DNA from: Drosophila persimilis
Lineage: Eukaryota; Arthropoda; Insecta; Diptera; Drosophilidae
DNA length: 64,000 bases
Reading direction: 5' to 3'
Assembly (NCBI RefSeq): GCF_003286085.1
Contig: NW_020825460.1
Location: 124,001-188,000 of the forward strand
A model generated the notes under the pieces. It saw nothing but the letters and a program-made list of their open reading frames with translations. It searched no databases and was not told the DNA's origin. Positions 1 to 12,383 of this stretch are shown here, piece after piece (the stretch's first letter is position 1; the number at the start of each line of letters is the position of its first letter). The position numbers and the translations under genes are program-made.

Positions 1-1165
1 TTCGTTTTAATAATCTGCCTCCCTCCCAGCCGCTGCTCGTCTCCGCTGCCCTCAGATGGTCATTGCCAAATATGTGGCACCGAAGCACACTCCCACAGCA
101 ACGCATGTGTGTGTGTGTGTGTGTGGGTGTGTATGGGTGTGTGTGGGTGGATTGTCTGCCAATCTGTCGGACAGAGTCTGTCTCCCTCTTTCTGATGCTT
201 TCATGCCTTCCCTCTCTGTCTAACGATGCCATCAGCCATCAGCCGCACGCTGAAGCTGAAGCCTGAGCTGTAGATAAATATTTATGCGTTTCAATATAAA
301 TAATAACAGCAAAAATATCAAAAAATTTAAAATTATACGAAAGGCAAAGCGATAAACACTCTATAGAGAATGGCATAGAAAAGCGGAATGAACTGCAAGC
401 CACTAATGGGAAAATCTAGAAAATTCGATGCGAATGATTAGGGTTTCCGTTTATGTTTTTTGCCTCGAGGAAAGTGTATTCCGGCCCCCGAAACCCCCCA
501 CAAGTCGACAGCCAAAATGCTCGCAAAATGTTATTCTACTTGCGGTATTTGAGAGATGCGTAAATATAAATACGGGGAATGTTTTAGAATGCTGTCATCA
601 GTGGGGAGCCATCATTGAGATCATAAATACGAAAACACACCCACAATTCAATTTAGTTCAGTGGATTCCCCCTCCCCCTCCCCCGCCAATAATGCACTCC
701 GAAAGCACTGACAAAAAGAATTTCAATTAACCAAAGCTGCTCCACTGGTTAGGGGCTGAATCGATGGTCATTAATGGGGGAAAAGTCAGCAAAAATCTAA
801 AGATATGTTTGGATGGCCGGATGAATACCCCTCTCTATCGGGTGCCCTTTTAGTACCCTGTAGGCCAAAACTTTAAGCCCGCTCCAGCATTTACATATTC
901 TGTGACTAACGAGGGTCAATCGCTGAAAGATTTGCCCAAAACTTCGGCTTAAGCTTCAGCGAAAGTTTGCAAAACTTCTTCTAATTCCGCAGAATATCTT
1001 ATAAACTCTCGTGCGGCCGTAATTTATGTGATTTTTGTCGCTTAAATCGCTTGACTTTGCATAAATACTCGTAAAATTAAATACAAGTCGCGGCCCATTT
1101 ACCAAAGAAATTCAAACGTGACCACAGACAATATTTATTGTTCTTCTTGTAGCTGGGCCTCGCAC

Positions 1166-1262
1166 TCCGGAAGGGTATATTGGTGTGGTCGGTGGTTATG
1201 TGACGGGCAGGTCTATGCTGCTTCCGGACACCCTTTTGGGGTCTACTACAGATCTACCGAGT
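1166..1262 (+). mobile_element. DINE-1/INE-1-like core fragment
   Basis: The segment begins with AGGGTATATTGG, continues with a TATGTGACGGGCAG block, and then has TTCCGGACACCC. The order and spacing match my recollection of the INE-1 5' core (AGGGTATAC..., ...ATGTAACAGGCAG..., ...TTTCCGACC...). It is a short, decayed piece with no second end. Splice-like signals at its edges make it resemble an exon, but the repeat explanation is better. Confidence 0.45.
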
Positions 1263-1700
1263 CCCCCTATAGGAATGTACCAAATGTGCTCCCAGTAAAG
1301 TATTTTTCTTTAGTTTTCTTGGGGTTTTCCCGTCTTTAAATTGCGTTTTCTGCTCCCTATAAGAGGAGAGGTATCCCCTTTGTCTATCAAGAATTCTTCT
1401 TTATATTGTTTGCTTTATATTTCTGTTTATTTTTGCTTTGTTTTGTTTTCTGGCCGGACAAATTATTGGCTTATTTGCGTTTTCAATTGGAATTTTACGA
1501 GCATTGGCATATATAAAAGTTCATCCATCGACCGGCAGGGGAGGAGGCTAAGAGTGGGGGGTGGGGGGAAGAGAGTTTTAAAGAAGTATTTTGTTGGAGT
1601 TTGCATAAATCCCGCTCTCGCGTGGCTCCCTTGCTCTCCCTTGCTCTCATGACGCATACGCCCCGTTAAACCGGCAATAAAAAAAACCTGTCAACTAAAG

Positions 1701-1732
1701 TGTGTGTGTGTGTGTGTGTGAGTGTGTGTGTG
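1701..1732. repeat. (TG)n microsatellite
   Basis: A TG dinucleotide run of about 32 bp with one A interruption. It is one of many dinucleotide runs in the window. Confidence 0.9.
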
Positions 1733-2758
1733 GCCTAAAGGTGACAACTGGGAGGGTGGTGGCTAATGGGGGTCAGCGGTAGGGGCTATCTCTTATCGCC
1801 CGCCCCCACTGGGTGGGTGGGGGGTTTACATAAATTATGTGTCAGATGAGCGGCTATCCCGGAAATGCTTGTCATCAATTCGATTTTTTTTCTTTTTTGC
1901 TTTTCTTGCGGGTAAATTTGTGGAGCCATGTGGGGGGAGCCGACTGCTTGCTGCTGCTGGTGGCATATAAATCATTGAGCTATTGAGGGGGAATGCGGGT
2001 CTTTGGCTGACAATTTGACATGCCAAACACGTTGGAGCCATGGGCCATGTCTGTGTGGCATGGCATGCCATGATTCCGGGTTGAATGCTTGACTGGAGCA
2101 GAGAAAGAGAGAGAGAGAGACAGATAGAGAGCTTAAACCCTATTCAGAGGGTAATTACGGGAATGTCGGGCAAACAAGGAGACCACTTTTCGCTCCACTT
2201 CACAGAGCACTCGCTCCACTCCACAATCAAAGCCTGCAGTCATCGTGCGGCTTTGAAAATTACAGCTCGTTAAATCACAGTATCCGAGAGGGTCAATTCT
2301 CCAAAGATTGTGCATGTGCACATAATCAATTAGCTAAAAATACCGCCGGCAATCAGGAGACAGACGACCGGCCACCGGCCACCGACGACGACACTTGTGG
2401 GGCTTTCTCGGGGCCATCAAACAATAATTGCAATCACTTCATTGGCTGCCCATCGCAGCTGGAGGACATCCTCCTTGGAGGACATTCTCCCGCACTGCTG
2501 CTGCTGCTGCCGCTGCTCCTTGAACGGGGGGGGTGGGGCGCCACTTGTTGCGGTTTCTGCGCTTAAACTATTTTAATTATTTCCAGCACTAACCACAGAA
2601 GCCAGCAATCATTTTTCCACTTTCGCGTTGAGTAAACTTTTGGCCAAGGTTCTCTGCTGGTTTTTTTTGCTGTTGTTTTTGCTAGTTTTGAAATTGAGAA
2701 TCGGCGGCAGAGCACGTTGCACGATGCCCTGGAACGTTTCTGGTGGCGCGACTATGGT

Positions 2759-2766
2759 TATAAAAG
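2759..2766 (+). promoter_or_regulatory. TATA box of the yellow-g2-like gene
   Basis: TATAAAAG lies 97 bp upstream of the first base of the predicted start codon at 2863. Transcription would start about 30 bp downstream, near 2790, giving a leader of about 70 nt. No upstream ATG lies between that point and the start codon. A strong TATA box suits a gene expressed at a high level in a short window, as eggshell genes are (family knowledge). I see no strong initiator, so the exact start is uncertain. Confidence 0.7.
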
Positions 2767-2862
2767 CACGACACTTAATGGAGTCTGAGAGCATAGCCGC
2801 ACACGTCGTCTGCAGCAGTCTGCACCCATCAAAAGCCCCAGCATTAGCCCCAGCATCACAGA

Positions 2863-4083
2863 ATGGCACTCAAGACGAGGCTCCCTTGGCTCGCCGCAGT
2901 CGTGCTCCTTTGGGCGGCAGATCTGTGCCACGCGCAGGGTACAAAGTACGGGCTGTGGACCCCAGATCGGGCCCACTCCGACGCCCAGCCCATCCAGTGG
3001 ACGGGCGGACAGTTCGAGTTCCCCTGCGCCAGCACCAAGTCGCTGTTCAAGAGCTCGGGGAAGTACGTCTCCAAGAATGTGATCGCGACACGGGCACAGC
3101 TCATTGGGGACACCATCTATCTGGCGCTGCCCCGCTACCGGAAGGGAGTGCCCGCCACCCTGGTCAAGACGAGCGTGAAGCCGGGCACCTGCTCCACGAC
3201 CTTCAAGCCGTATCCCTGCTGGGATCTCCAGGAGGAGGGCAACTGCAAGGCCCTCCAGTCCGTCGTGGATCTAGTGGTGGATCAGAACGAGGTGCTGTGG
3301 GTCCTCGACACGGGCATTGTCAACACCCTCGAGACCCCCGTGCGCAAGTGCGCCCCCAAGGTGGTGGCCATGTCCGTGAAGACGGGCAAGGTCCTCAAGA
3401 CAGTCTCCCTGGAGGGCCTCACGTCGAGCAGTTCGCGACTGCAGTATCTGGTGGTGGACTATGCCCCGGATGGGGGCTGCTTTGTGTACGTCAGCGATGC
3501 CGCCAACCGTGCCATCATCGTCTATAATCTGCAGGCGGATCGCGGCTTCCGCGTGGTCCTCCCGAAGGCTGTCTCTGCCGGCTGCCGTTCGAGGGATGTC
3601 CTCTACATTGCTCTCATCCGGAGGGACTGCGGCTCCACCGAGCTGTACTTCACCTACTTGAGCACCAGCAAGCTTTTCTCCCTCAAATCCGAGTACCTTC
3701 GCAGTGGCGTTGCCGATGGCCGTATCTTGGGTAAGTCCTGAATCTCCCTCTATCTCTCGCATTCCTCCATCTCTATGTATCCCCTAGATCTTGGCAAGAA
3801 ACCCACTCGCATGGTCATCATCGGCACCGACAACGGCTCGGCCATATTCTTCCGCAATGAAGGCGACGCCGAGGTCTATCGCTGGGACACGAACTCCACC
3901 TTCGCGGAGGCCAACTTTAAGCCCGTGTACAGGAGTCAAACGTGTCAGCTGGTGACCCATGCGGTGCCCGACTACAAACGGAACACGATGCGTGTGTTGC
4001 AGAGCAATTTCCCCGACTATATGCAGAACCGTGTGGGCTGTGGTGCCATACAGCAGTTGGGTCTCATGCAGGGATGCTGGTAG
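2863..4083 (+). CDS. yellow-g2: Yellow-family secreted protein, yellow-g2-like (join 2863-3730, 3788-4083)
   Basis: Two exons joined across a 57-nt intron (donor GTAAGT at 3731, acceptor CCCCTAG ending 3787) encode 387 residues, ending CW-TAG. The first ATG after the TATA box is in a good context (CACAGAATGG) and opens a signal peptide (hydrophobic residues about 9-20, cleavage near 24). The rest is one MRJP/yellow domain, with the hallmark stretch PYPCWDLQEEGNC (about 117-128), VVDLVVDQNEVLWVLDTG (134-151) and YVSDAANRAIIVYN (209-222), many cysteines and a possible N-glycosylation site at N325. In D. melanogaster yellow-g and yellow-g2 are expressed in follicle cells and needed for a sound eggshell (established); their enzymatic role is not settled. 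Choosing g2 over g rests on the receptor neighbour and the consecutive fly gene numbers CG13803/CG13804, so the paralogue is less certain than the family. All parts are intact. Confidence 0.85.
3731..3787 (+). other. Short intron of the yellow-g2-like gene
   Basis: A 57-nt intron with GTAAGT at the 5' end and a pyrimidine-rich 3' end finishing in TAG. Splicing restores the frame: the G ending exon 1 joins AT to make the Asp codon in RILDLGKK. Reading through would stop four codons later at TGA. Confidence 0.9.
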
Positions 4084-4126
4084 AGCGCCCCATGGACCAT
4101 AGAGCACTCAACACAGATATACCAGT

Positions 4127-4168
<42 letters not shown>

Positions 4169-4345
4169 CATTTCCCCCCCAAGCCCCTGGAAAATGCTGT
4201 TTCGCGCCGGAGAATGAGAATCGAATCCCCCTTTTTTTCGGGCGCTCTTGAATGCAGTTTTTGTACATAAACTAAACGACTTTTGTCCACTGTTTTTCGC
4301 TGTTGTTATCTAAGTTAAGAAAATAAACATTTGATTGTTCTTCAA
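4084..4345 (+). terminator. 3' UTR and poly(A) signal of the yellow-g2-like gene
   Basis: AATAAA at 4322-4327 follows the stop codon by about 240 bp, and cleavage would fall near 4340-4350. The 3' UTR contains a pure CA run (about 4128-4165) long enough to vary in length between individuals. A GA/CAGA-rich tract follows at 4349-4385. Confidence 0.7.
4128..4165. repeat. (CA)n microsatellite in the 3' UTR
   Basis: About 19 uninterrupted CA units within the predicted 3' UTR. Confidence 0.95.
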
Positions 4346-7300
4346 ACACACAGAGAGAGACAGACAGACAGAGAGAGGGAGAGCGAGTGGGAGAGGGAAG
4401 AGTAAAGTAAATAAATATCCAAGGGATACTCGATGGCTTTCCAGTGGGTTTTTTTTCGGTGTCCTGCAGTTCATTCAACTTTTCTGCATTGCCAAAATTA
4501 TCTTCAGTTTCAGAGTCAGTTTCAGTTACAGTTTGGAATAGCCTTAAGCTACGATTCGATTCGATTGACCATTGGCATACGATACTCACATTTGTGGAGG
4601 TCAATACTCGGACCTTCTTAAAGGAAAACCCCCTTAAATGCCCAAAGTTTGGAGTGAAAAGGGAAGAGAAGTTCGATAGCATCTCCATATATGACCCCTG
4701 AACATCTCTGTATCAAAAAAATACAGAATTCAGTAGGAAATAGCTTCTTGGACCTTTTTTATAGATCTTTATAGATTGTTCCCCTATCATTAAATCAGAA
4801 ATGATCTATTATAGAGTATCGTACCTCTTAAAAGAGTCAACCTTCGAATTCCCTTGGATTCTGTACATTTTCCTAGAGAGTGTTGAAAAATCTCTTATAT
4901 TAAAATGAACAAAGCAAATTGCAGCTGTCTGATCTGTCGCCAGGTTCCATGCCAAACACATTGCCCATGCAGGAGGATGGGGATGCCCTGATTGCATTGC
5001 TCCATTTCCATATCGTTTTCCCGCAACGGAACTGCGGAACTGCTCTGCCACTTGGCGCCGCCATTCCTTCGGTAGCTCCGCACTGAAGTTGGCCACGTAA
5101 TTGCCCCGGAGACGCGAGTCGCGCGACTCGACTCCTGTGTCGACTCTCTCTGTTCATCTTTAATGCTACCACTAATTGGAAAGTTGGCTGATAAATTGCA
5201 CGACACGGACACGGACACGGACATGGGCATGGGCACGGGCACGGGCAAGGCCGTGGCGTCTGTCTGGAGGGGGCTCCCTTCCTCCATTCAGTCTACCGCC
5301 GAGTCAGCGTTGCAGTGGCTTCCGATTCACTTTGGGGAAACAGCCGAAAGGCGTCGAAAGAGTTGTTTCCCCCAATAAAAAATCAATTAATCAGCAGCTC
5401 TTGTCTGTCTCCCTCTCCCTCTCTGTCGTCCTCTTTCTGCGATCTTTGTCCTTTGGTTTTTCGTTATGGCTTCGTGGCGTGTTAATTACGCCCACTCTCG
5501 CCAGCGCCCAGGACACAATGTTGCAACGCCTTTTTCGCAATTTTCGCACTCATTGAGAAGGGGTTTTTTTGGGGGGGTCCAAAGGTCACTGAGCAATCAC
5601 TACTGGCAGTACTGCACACTTCTGCCCAAAGTGAATTTCCTGCTCCGATACCCGACAGTACCGATAGTTATTTCATCGTAGAACCCAGTGTCCCCACACA
5701 GATCCATTATTCCTAGTGCTTTAATACTCTTTAGTGCTCATGGAAAGGTCACCTTTCTGACCCTTTAATCCCCGAAAGAACCACGGGAGATAGATAGATA
5801 GATAGAACCCCTGCCGTTGCCCCAAATTGTGGCCTGTCTCTCCCTCCCCCTCTCTCTGCCTCATCTGGGACTGGAAGCAGCTGTCACACCAGCAACAAAA
5901 GCGACGATAAACTTGTCTCTCGCTTGATTTACAAACGCAGAACTGCGTGGGCGTGGCACCCAAAAAAGTCGAAAGACAGCAACTCCAACAAAAAAGCAGG
6001 AAAAAAAAAGAACTGCAGCTGCAAATGAATACAGAAAAAAAGGTAAAAAAAACTAAATAAATACAAAACAAAGTATACAAATATTTTGCTTAATTAGGTC
6101 TCCAGAGGGGGGGTGCGGGGAAATATTATTTCGAGTTTTGCGAAGAGCTTTATAACTTTTTGATTGAACTAAACTGCGAAATGAATGAAGAGACGACAAC
6201 CTTTTTTTTCAGAGTTCAATGAACAAGAAAATGCGAGTCAAAGGAATATTCTGTACAAAAATACCCGTAATTCCATCTAGAGATTTTTTTAAATTAAAGT
6301 GAAAAAGAAAGATACCCATAAATGGAAAAGTATCTTTCACTTATGTGTTCTTGACTGCAAATAATTGAAATTTAATTTCACAACTCCAAATCACCTTTAA
6401 AAAGCTTTGCAGAAAAGAAAGCAAAGAAAGGAAATTCTCGTAAGAGAAAGTGCTTTTCCCAAAGGCTGGCGCTGGCTGCCCTTTGATGTGACAAAGGCGG
6501 ATAAATAAAATAGAATTACAAATAAATTTGTTAAGAAAGAAAAGTGTTTCGTTTGCAAGAACCGCAGCCACGACAGACCGTCGCTCTCTCTGTCTGAGAA
6601 AGGGGTAAGGTAAAAGCAAAAGTTGCAAGCAAACGTGGCATCAAGGACGTCAAAGGAGCATCTGACAACAGATGACAGCCACAGCAGCACAGCAGCAGAG
6701 CAGCAGAAAGACTGACAAATGATTTTCCGCTGCAGAGGGTCCACCGAAAAAATAAAAAATAAACCCCAGACTGTAATTATATTAATGCTGAAAGCCACGG
6801 CCAGAAGCCGCGGAAAGACGTGCAATTTTAAATTTTTCCTGGACTTTGAGGAGGAGAAGGAGAAGGCATTTTCCTGCACTTTGGGGCGGCGTACAAAAGG
6901 TCCCTTTGGGGACTCAACTCCTCTCCCCCTGGAGGGAAGGGAGGCTCCCTTCTCAGGAACATCATGAAAAGATAGACGGCCTAAACAGCGACAGAAAACT
7001 CAATTTGAGTGAATATATTTCGCCCCATCTTGTGCAACATGTCCCCCGACATTCGAATGATGTCTAAATGCTGCTCTATCTGACAGTTGGGTACACTTTT
7101 AAGGCCTTATCCCCGTGGCTAAATCAACTCCAATCCATACGAGAGATTGACAGCACGAGTGAGTATTCTCTTCTTTGCCAATCTCCTCACTGAAAAGTGA
7201 CTGCGACTTGGGACTGTCAAAAAACGTAGGCTGTCAGCCGCAGGACCTCCCCTCGGGAGGGACTACCGTCGGGAATGTGGGGAAGCTTATCCATGGGTTA

Positions 7301-7617
7301 GGTGTAGGGAATGTTTATCCTGCGGTTTGTAGGTTCGTAGTAGACGACACTACACTCTGGCGCCCACTTGAAATGGGTTTTGACAGGAGGCAGGGAGGGA
7401 GGGAGGGATGGGGGGAGGTAGGGGAAGGGAATGGCAACATTTCAGAGAATGCTTTGATTTCTTTTGTGTTCGAAAGCTGAACAAAACATTCGAAGCACTT
7501 TTCTGGTTAATCGAAAGACTGTAAAGGACTGGGAGAGCTGTGGAAAATGCCAAAAACGAAACCATGAAAATGTTTTGCAAATAAATTTGTTAACAAAATA
7601 TCAACACGGCAGAGAGC

Positions 7618-7657
<40 letters not shown>

Positions 7658-10100
7658 ACATTAAAGCTGAGAATAGTTGGCATTTCCCAGAGATTTCACT
7701 CTGATTTAACTTTGATGCTCTTCAAAGTCTTCCAAGATAATGGCTCTAGAGATACTCCTGGCTGCCATCTACCGTCTATCGTTTGCCGTCTGCCGCCTAA
7801 GTGGAGATACGTCCCTCCATCCACCATTCCATTCCATTTCCCTTCCATTTCCATGTGAATTGGTTAGAGATTATAGCGCTCCTGGGGCTTACGCTTCTCT
7901 GCCTGTCTGTGCTACGCTTTTTGGGGCTGTGTCCGCTGTCAAGTCAGCATTTCCCAGACCCCAAACACACACATCCGTTTGGCCATTCCCAGCCTCCTCC
8001 TTCTCCACCTCCTCTCCCCTTCCATCTCTTAACTTGGGGCCATTACCCGCGCTAACACGCATTTCCATCGAGAGTCAGAGCCGAGCCCCATGGCTGGACA
8101 GCCATCGGATTGGATATTGTAGTTCTCAACGCTCCTGCTGCTTCTCTCTGGCTCTCTGGGGCAGCTTTAATGCAAAGTAGCTAACCATCTGACAGATAGA
8201 TACACGCCCACAGGCCACACAATATGTGGGCCATGTGGCAGCCGGCAGCCAGCAAAACAGAGACAGCTCTGTCTGCCACAAAAGTGACTGCCAAACGACT
8301 TCCGACTTCCGTCTTCCGCCTTCCGCCTTCCATCTTTCGGGCTTATTTTCAATGGGTCACGTGCAAACAAAGGCAAATCTTCCAATCCCCAATTTTTGCA
8401 TTTTCCCTGGGCCACGAGGATAATTACATTTTCCTTTTGTTAGCCCGGAATATACTCGCAGTCGTTCCGCAAATCGATGCAATTGAAAAATAATTGAACA
8501 TCTCTCGAATGTACGAATGTTTGAATGCTTATTGAATGTCATTTCACAATTCATTCACTCGGCGGGGGTGGGGTAGGAGGAGGCTGTTTCGGAGGGAGGA
8601 AGCAGGAGGCGTTTACCCTGCATCTCTAATGGGAGGCTTTTCCTTCCTTTTCCTCCTTCCACAGAAATTTCCACATTGTCAACATTCCCCATTCCTCTCA
8701 TTCCCCATTCTCTGCACGTTGCTGGCGGTGCTGCCGGTGCTGTCGGTGGTTCCTGGGAAAAGGGGAAATATTATTGATTTGGTTTTAACGGCACTTAGAG
8801 GCACATAATTGAGGGCTCCTCCCGCACTGCCCCCTGCCCCCACGAGCGGAGGTGTGAGATTGAAATGTCAGATTCTTGTACGAAATGTGACATAAATTGA
8901 AGGATGATTTTTTTTCTTGGGGCGGGGGAAAAGAGAGATTATGTGTTTCTTTTGCGGCTGGTGGAATTTTTGGTAGTGCCACCGCCTGGGGGCACGTCAA
9001 TCAAGGGGAAGTATGAGTACAGTAGCTTAAATGTGGCTTAAATTTGCTGTTTTTTTTGAATTTTAAATAATTTTTCACCATTTTTCCATGCTGTTTGAGG
9101 GGAAATATGACAAAAAGCTTGGCAGCCCCATACAAAATATACAAAAAATGTGCAGGAAATTTATAACTATTTTGCTCTCCAAATTTACCAAAAATAAATT
9201 GATCTTAAGTCTATTTTCATGGAATTTCTTTCCCCAAATATCAAAAAGGTACGAAAACAGGCGGACAAAAACCTAAAGGCATATTCTTTGATTTGTTGAA
9301 GACTTTTCCTCTCACTTACATACGATTTTTCCGCCCATAACATCCTCCATTTAGTGTTCTTTTAGGATTTTCAGGCATGAATTCCCGTTAAGTTAATTTT
9401 CTCTGGTAAACTCTATCAATCTTAACGCTCTGGCCTACGTTTTCGTGTGAAAATGTCTGCAAAAAAGTGGTGAAAATCCTGCCATAAATAGTAGCTTAAG
9501 TTAATCAACATATGCTCAAAAAGGATAGGAGAGTGAGAGAGGGGGAGAGTAAATTGAAATGCAAGCATATATTTTCACGAATAAATCCCCATTTGGGGCC
9601 CTCTCCCCTTAGCCCCCCTAGCGCATAAATCTCCAACAATAAAGCACTTGAAAAATGCACAAAAATAAAGAGAAAATAAATAAATTCAAATCCCTCAGCA
9701 GAAGATACGAGTTTTACGACCACTCGAACGGGTACTTTTAGATACATTTACACCCCATCGCCCCCTCCCCCCTCCGCCCTCCCCAGCACCCTGCAGGAAC
9801 CAGAGGGAGGGTCTATTAAAACTCCGTTGTAGTTGGCTTAAATAAACAACAACAAAAAAGTGGCGGAGAGTGAGGAAAGTAGGTTTATCATTGGATGATT
9901 TATAGCCCCATACGCCCAGGCCAACAGCAGGAAAAAAAGGTTAAACTGCCATATGGTGGGGGGTTCTACCATAAATTTGACCAGCAAAAAAGTTGTTGTG
10001 GCATAAATAGACTCCGAATATGAGGCAAGTGGCAGACAGACAACTTTTTGGCGCGCTTCGGACCGTAGAGGGCTCACTGGGTCCACTGGGGGTTTTTCAT
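4346..10100. other. Gene-free intergenic stretch
   Basis: No coding signal was found on either strand; the open frames have neither codon bias nor recognisable domains. It contains a hexamer run of ACGGAC type (about 5200-5245), an ATAG tetramer run near 5790-5806, a long GA run (7622-7656) and pyrimidine-rich blocks near 5400-5450, 7800-8040 and 8640-8710. Long A/T-rich stretches occur at 5990-6350 and 9040-9500. Confidence 0.6.
7622..7656. repeat. (AG)n microsatellite
   Basis: About 17 uninterrupted AG units. Such a run is also a potential GAGA-factor binding tract (family knowledge), but no promoter is visible beside it. Confidence 0.95.
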
Positions 10101-10557
10101 TCATAAGAATCCGTTTCGAATGCGATCCACAGCAAAATGTCTTTGCAAAGGCCAAAGACAATTCTGCACAGAGCTGGCAGTTCTCTCTTTGCTCTCTCTT
10201 AGGGGTCGCTCTTCGGTCTGGGGCTGCCTCTCTTTGGGAAAGTCTGCAAAATCCTCAACAAGTCCACCGACCAGCTGTTGCCGCCGTCCACACGTTGCTG
10301 TTGCTGTGGATCCCATTCCGTGTGGACGCTGTTCTGCACCAGTTGCTTCAATCTGGTGTGGAACCCGGCGCTAAGCAAAACAGCTGATCGACTCCACTGC
10401 CGACGCCACAAAGCTGGCAACACTTTCGACAGGCGCGCAGGAAATACCGAGCAACGAAAGTGCCACCCCGTGCCCCGCGCCCCGCGCTCCGTGCTGCCAA
10501 CAGCGACAATCGTCTGGGGCCGCCGCAGCGGCATACGTTATTCGCAGTTTTTCAGTT
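10101..10557 (+). promoter_or_regulatory. Candidate promoter of the myosuppressin receptor gene
   Basis: This GC-richer block ends in an insect initiator, TCAGTT at 10552-10557 (A = +1 at 10554). At +28 to +32 GCACG matches the downstream promoter element RGWYV at 4 of 5 positions. Upstream are CT/GA tracts (about 10180-10200) and two CAGCTG E-boxes (near 10273 and 10381). No TATA box is visible, as is usual for Inr/DPE promoters. Assignment to the receptor gene is inferred from strand and from a downstream splice donor; nothing in the sequence proves the link across 18 kb. Confidence 0.4.
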
Positions 10558-10839
10558 GGTTTTCCATAGCTGCGCCGCACGCACGCTTTTCTCGGAATTT
10601 TCTCGACATTTTTTGGTTACTTGGAAATTCATTTGTTTTTTGTATGTGTGAAAGCAAAGATGCGCCACTGACTGACTGCCACACGGGCCACACATGGATG
10701 GCAGATGCAGTTAGTTCCTGGCCAAAACTATGTTCCGAAATGTTTCAAATAAATCCTAGATTCGATTTAAAATCTTGAGCATTCGATGGCTTAAAAGTGA
10801 ATTTTGCTGTTTTCGAACCTTCCAACTGGACATCTTTTG
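10554..10839 (+). other. Candidate noncoding first exon (5' UTR)
   Basis: Runs from the Inr to a good donor (TTTTG then GTGAGTGG, GT at 10840-10841). No long reading frame with coding character occurs in it. If correct, it would splice to an acceptor such as that at 29199-29200, leaving an intron of about 18.4 kb. Other donors (for example GTATGT near 10639) are possible. Only transcript data can decide. Confidence 0.3.
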
Positions 10840-12383
10840 GTGAGTGGAAAATAATTTCTCTTTTGGTCAATGAACTTGGGGAATGGCCAGCCGGCAGAAG
10901 AGATTTTCTGGCCATTCTTCTTGCAATCTAACATCTGCTGCTGCTTGACTGCCGCCTGTGGGGACCCAAAGTTATATTTCATTTATGTCCCAGAGAATCA
11001 GGCAGAAAAAGGTTTATCCGATTAGCATAATGTCCATGATGGTTCTGGTTCTGGTTCTGGTTCTCCATTGGGAGAACACTGCTGTTGCTGCTTAATGTTC
11101 TGCAAATTGTATCTGTGCGTAATCTTCAAGATTGATGTAGGTCCTACCTCTGCCGACGAATAATTGTGGCACAGAAACGGCACACCGTAAGAACACAGCA
11201 GAAAGTTAACAAAAGATGAAGGAACGGGTGCGGGTGCGGGTGCGGTCAAGGGGGGGGGTCTAATAAATTTAAAATGAGCTTAAGAACCCTGCCTTCCAAT
11301 GTAAATAACTTGGTTTTTAATTTTTAAGACAAATATTTATGAGGGAACAACAGACTCGAGATTGAGATTGAGATTGAGCTTGAGAGAGTATTCGCTGGGC
11401 AAAGTTAATGAATAATTGAAACTATTTTCGAAATTGATATTCAGAAAATCCCACCCTGTCAGCCGTTCAGCCCTACAGCCCTTTCTCTGCTCGGCTCTGC
11501 CCTGCCCTGCCCTGCTCGTCTCTCATCTCTGATTTGGGAAAAACTTTTGCAATTAATTCCAGCCAAAGAGCGTAAGCCACCCGCCGTTCAGTGTCTTAGC
11601 GAAACTTTACAGATCTTTGCCTTGTCATACTTTTGGGATAGCATTTGGCTTGGCCGTCTCTTGGCCATAAATTTGGTGTAGCATTTTTATGATCTATGTG
11701 TGGCCGCACACAGAAGTGCAATCCGAAGGCCGACAACTAGCGACTGGGGAGCACTTTCCCACCCACACACTGACACAGCAACCTGAGAGATACAGCCACA
11801 GAGAGCACATCTTGTTTAAATCTATATGTTGCTGTCAATAAAAAGAGAATGGAAATGGTGATGCCACAAAAGCAAACAGGAATTATATCATTCGGAGTCG
11901 TAAAAAGAGTGCTACACTGTGGGGACCACTAATAAAATTTGAATTTTCCAGTGATAATGCGGGGCGAGAAAGGAAACCCAACAGCCGTGAAGAGGGGGCA
12001 ACAAACAGACAAGTACTTCCACACAGAATGCTCAAACAAATGCGAAAGGAAACAGAAGAACTGACGATATTTTTGCATTTTGTGCTCTAGACTCCTTTTT
12101 TGGGTTCATTTCGAAGTGTTCTGGCTTCTCGTTTGCTGCCACGCTTTTATGGGGCAACCGTAAATAAAACAATAAAAGTCAACTATAGAAATACATTCAA
12201 GAGAGTGCAGCGACTATAGAACTACAGAGGCACAGGGAGGCGGGGCAGTGCAAAGGGTTGGCTGGGGGCGGCAGGGCCACAATGGAGGACAGGTTTAGGT
12301 TGCAGAAATATTTGCACAGGCCAAAAGGCAGCGCCACAATAGTCACCGGAATTGTGGTTTCGTCTGAGGGAAACTTTTCTAAT

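Larger units (their letters stand above)
1..2750. other. Noncoding 5' flank of the yellow-g2-like gene
   Basis: No reading frame here shows codon bias or a recognisable domain. The stretch holds a GT microsatellite (about 105-150), a second GT run (1701-1732), a short GA run near 2101-2119, AT-rich DNA around 270-420, and one DINE-1-like core fragment (about 1166-1262). In D. melanogaster the corresponding region lies in the DAFC-62D amplicon and the origin ori62 maps close to the yellow-g/yellow-g2 genes (established knowledge). No origin can be recognised from sequence alone. Confidence 0.6.

Noticed and set aside
1118-1339. Apparent internal exon with acceptor TTCTTGTAG and donor-like GTAAAGT
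   Set aside because: The interior matches the DINE-1/INE-1 core motif order; codon use is not coding-like.
2628-3527. 299-codon plus-strand frame overlapping the yellow-g2-like gene
   Set aside because: Shadow of the real exon in another frame; it has no domain and begins in the promoter.
6397-6879. 160-codon minus-strand frame
   Set aside because: Phe/Leu/Cys-rich translation of A-rich DNA, no codon bias, no domain.
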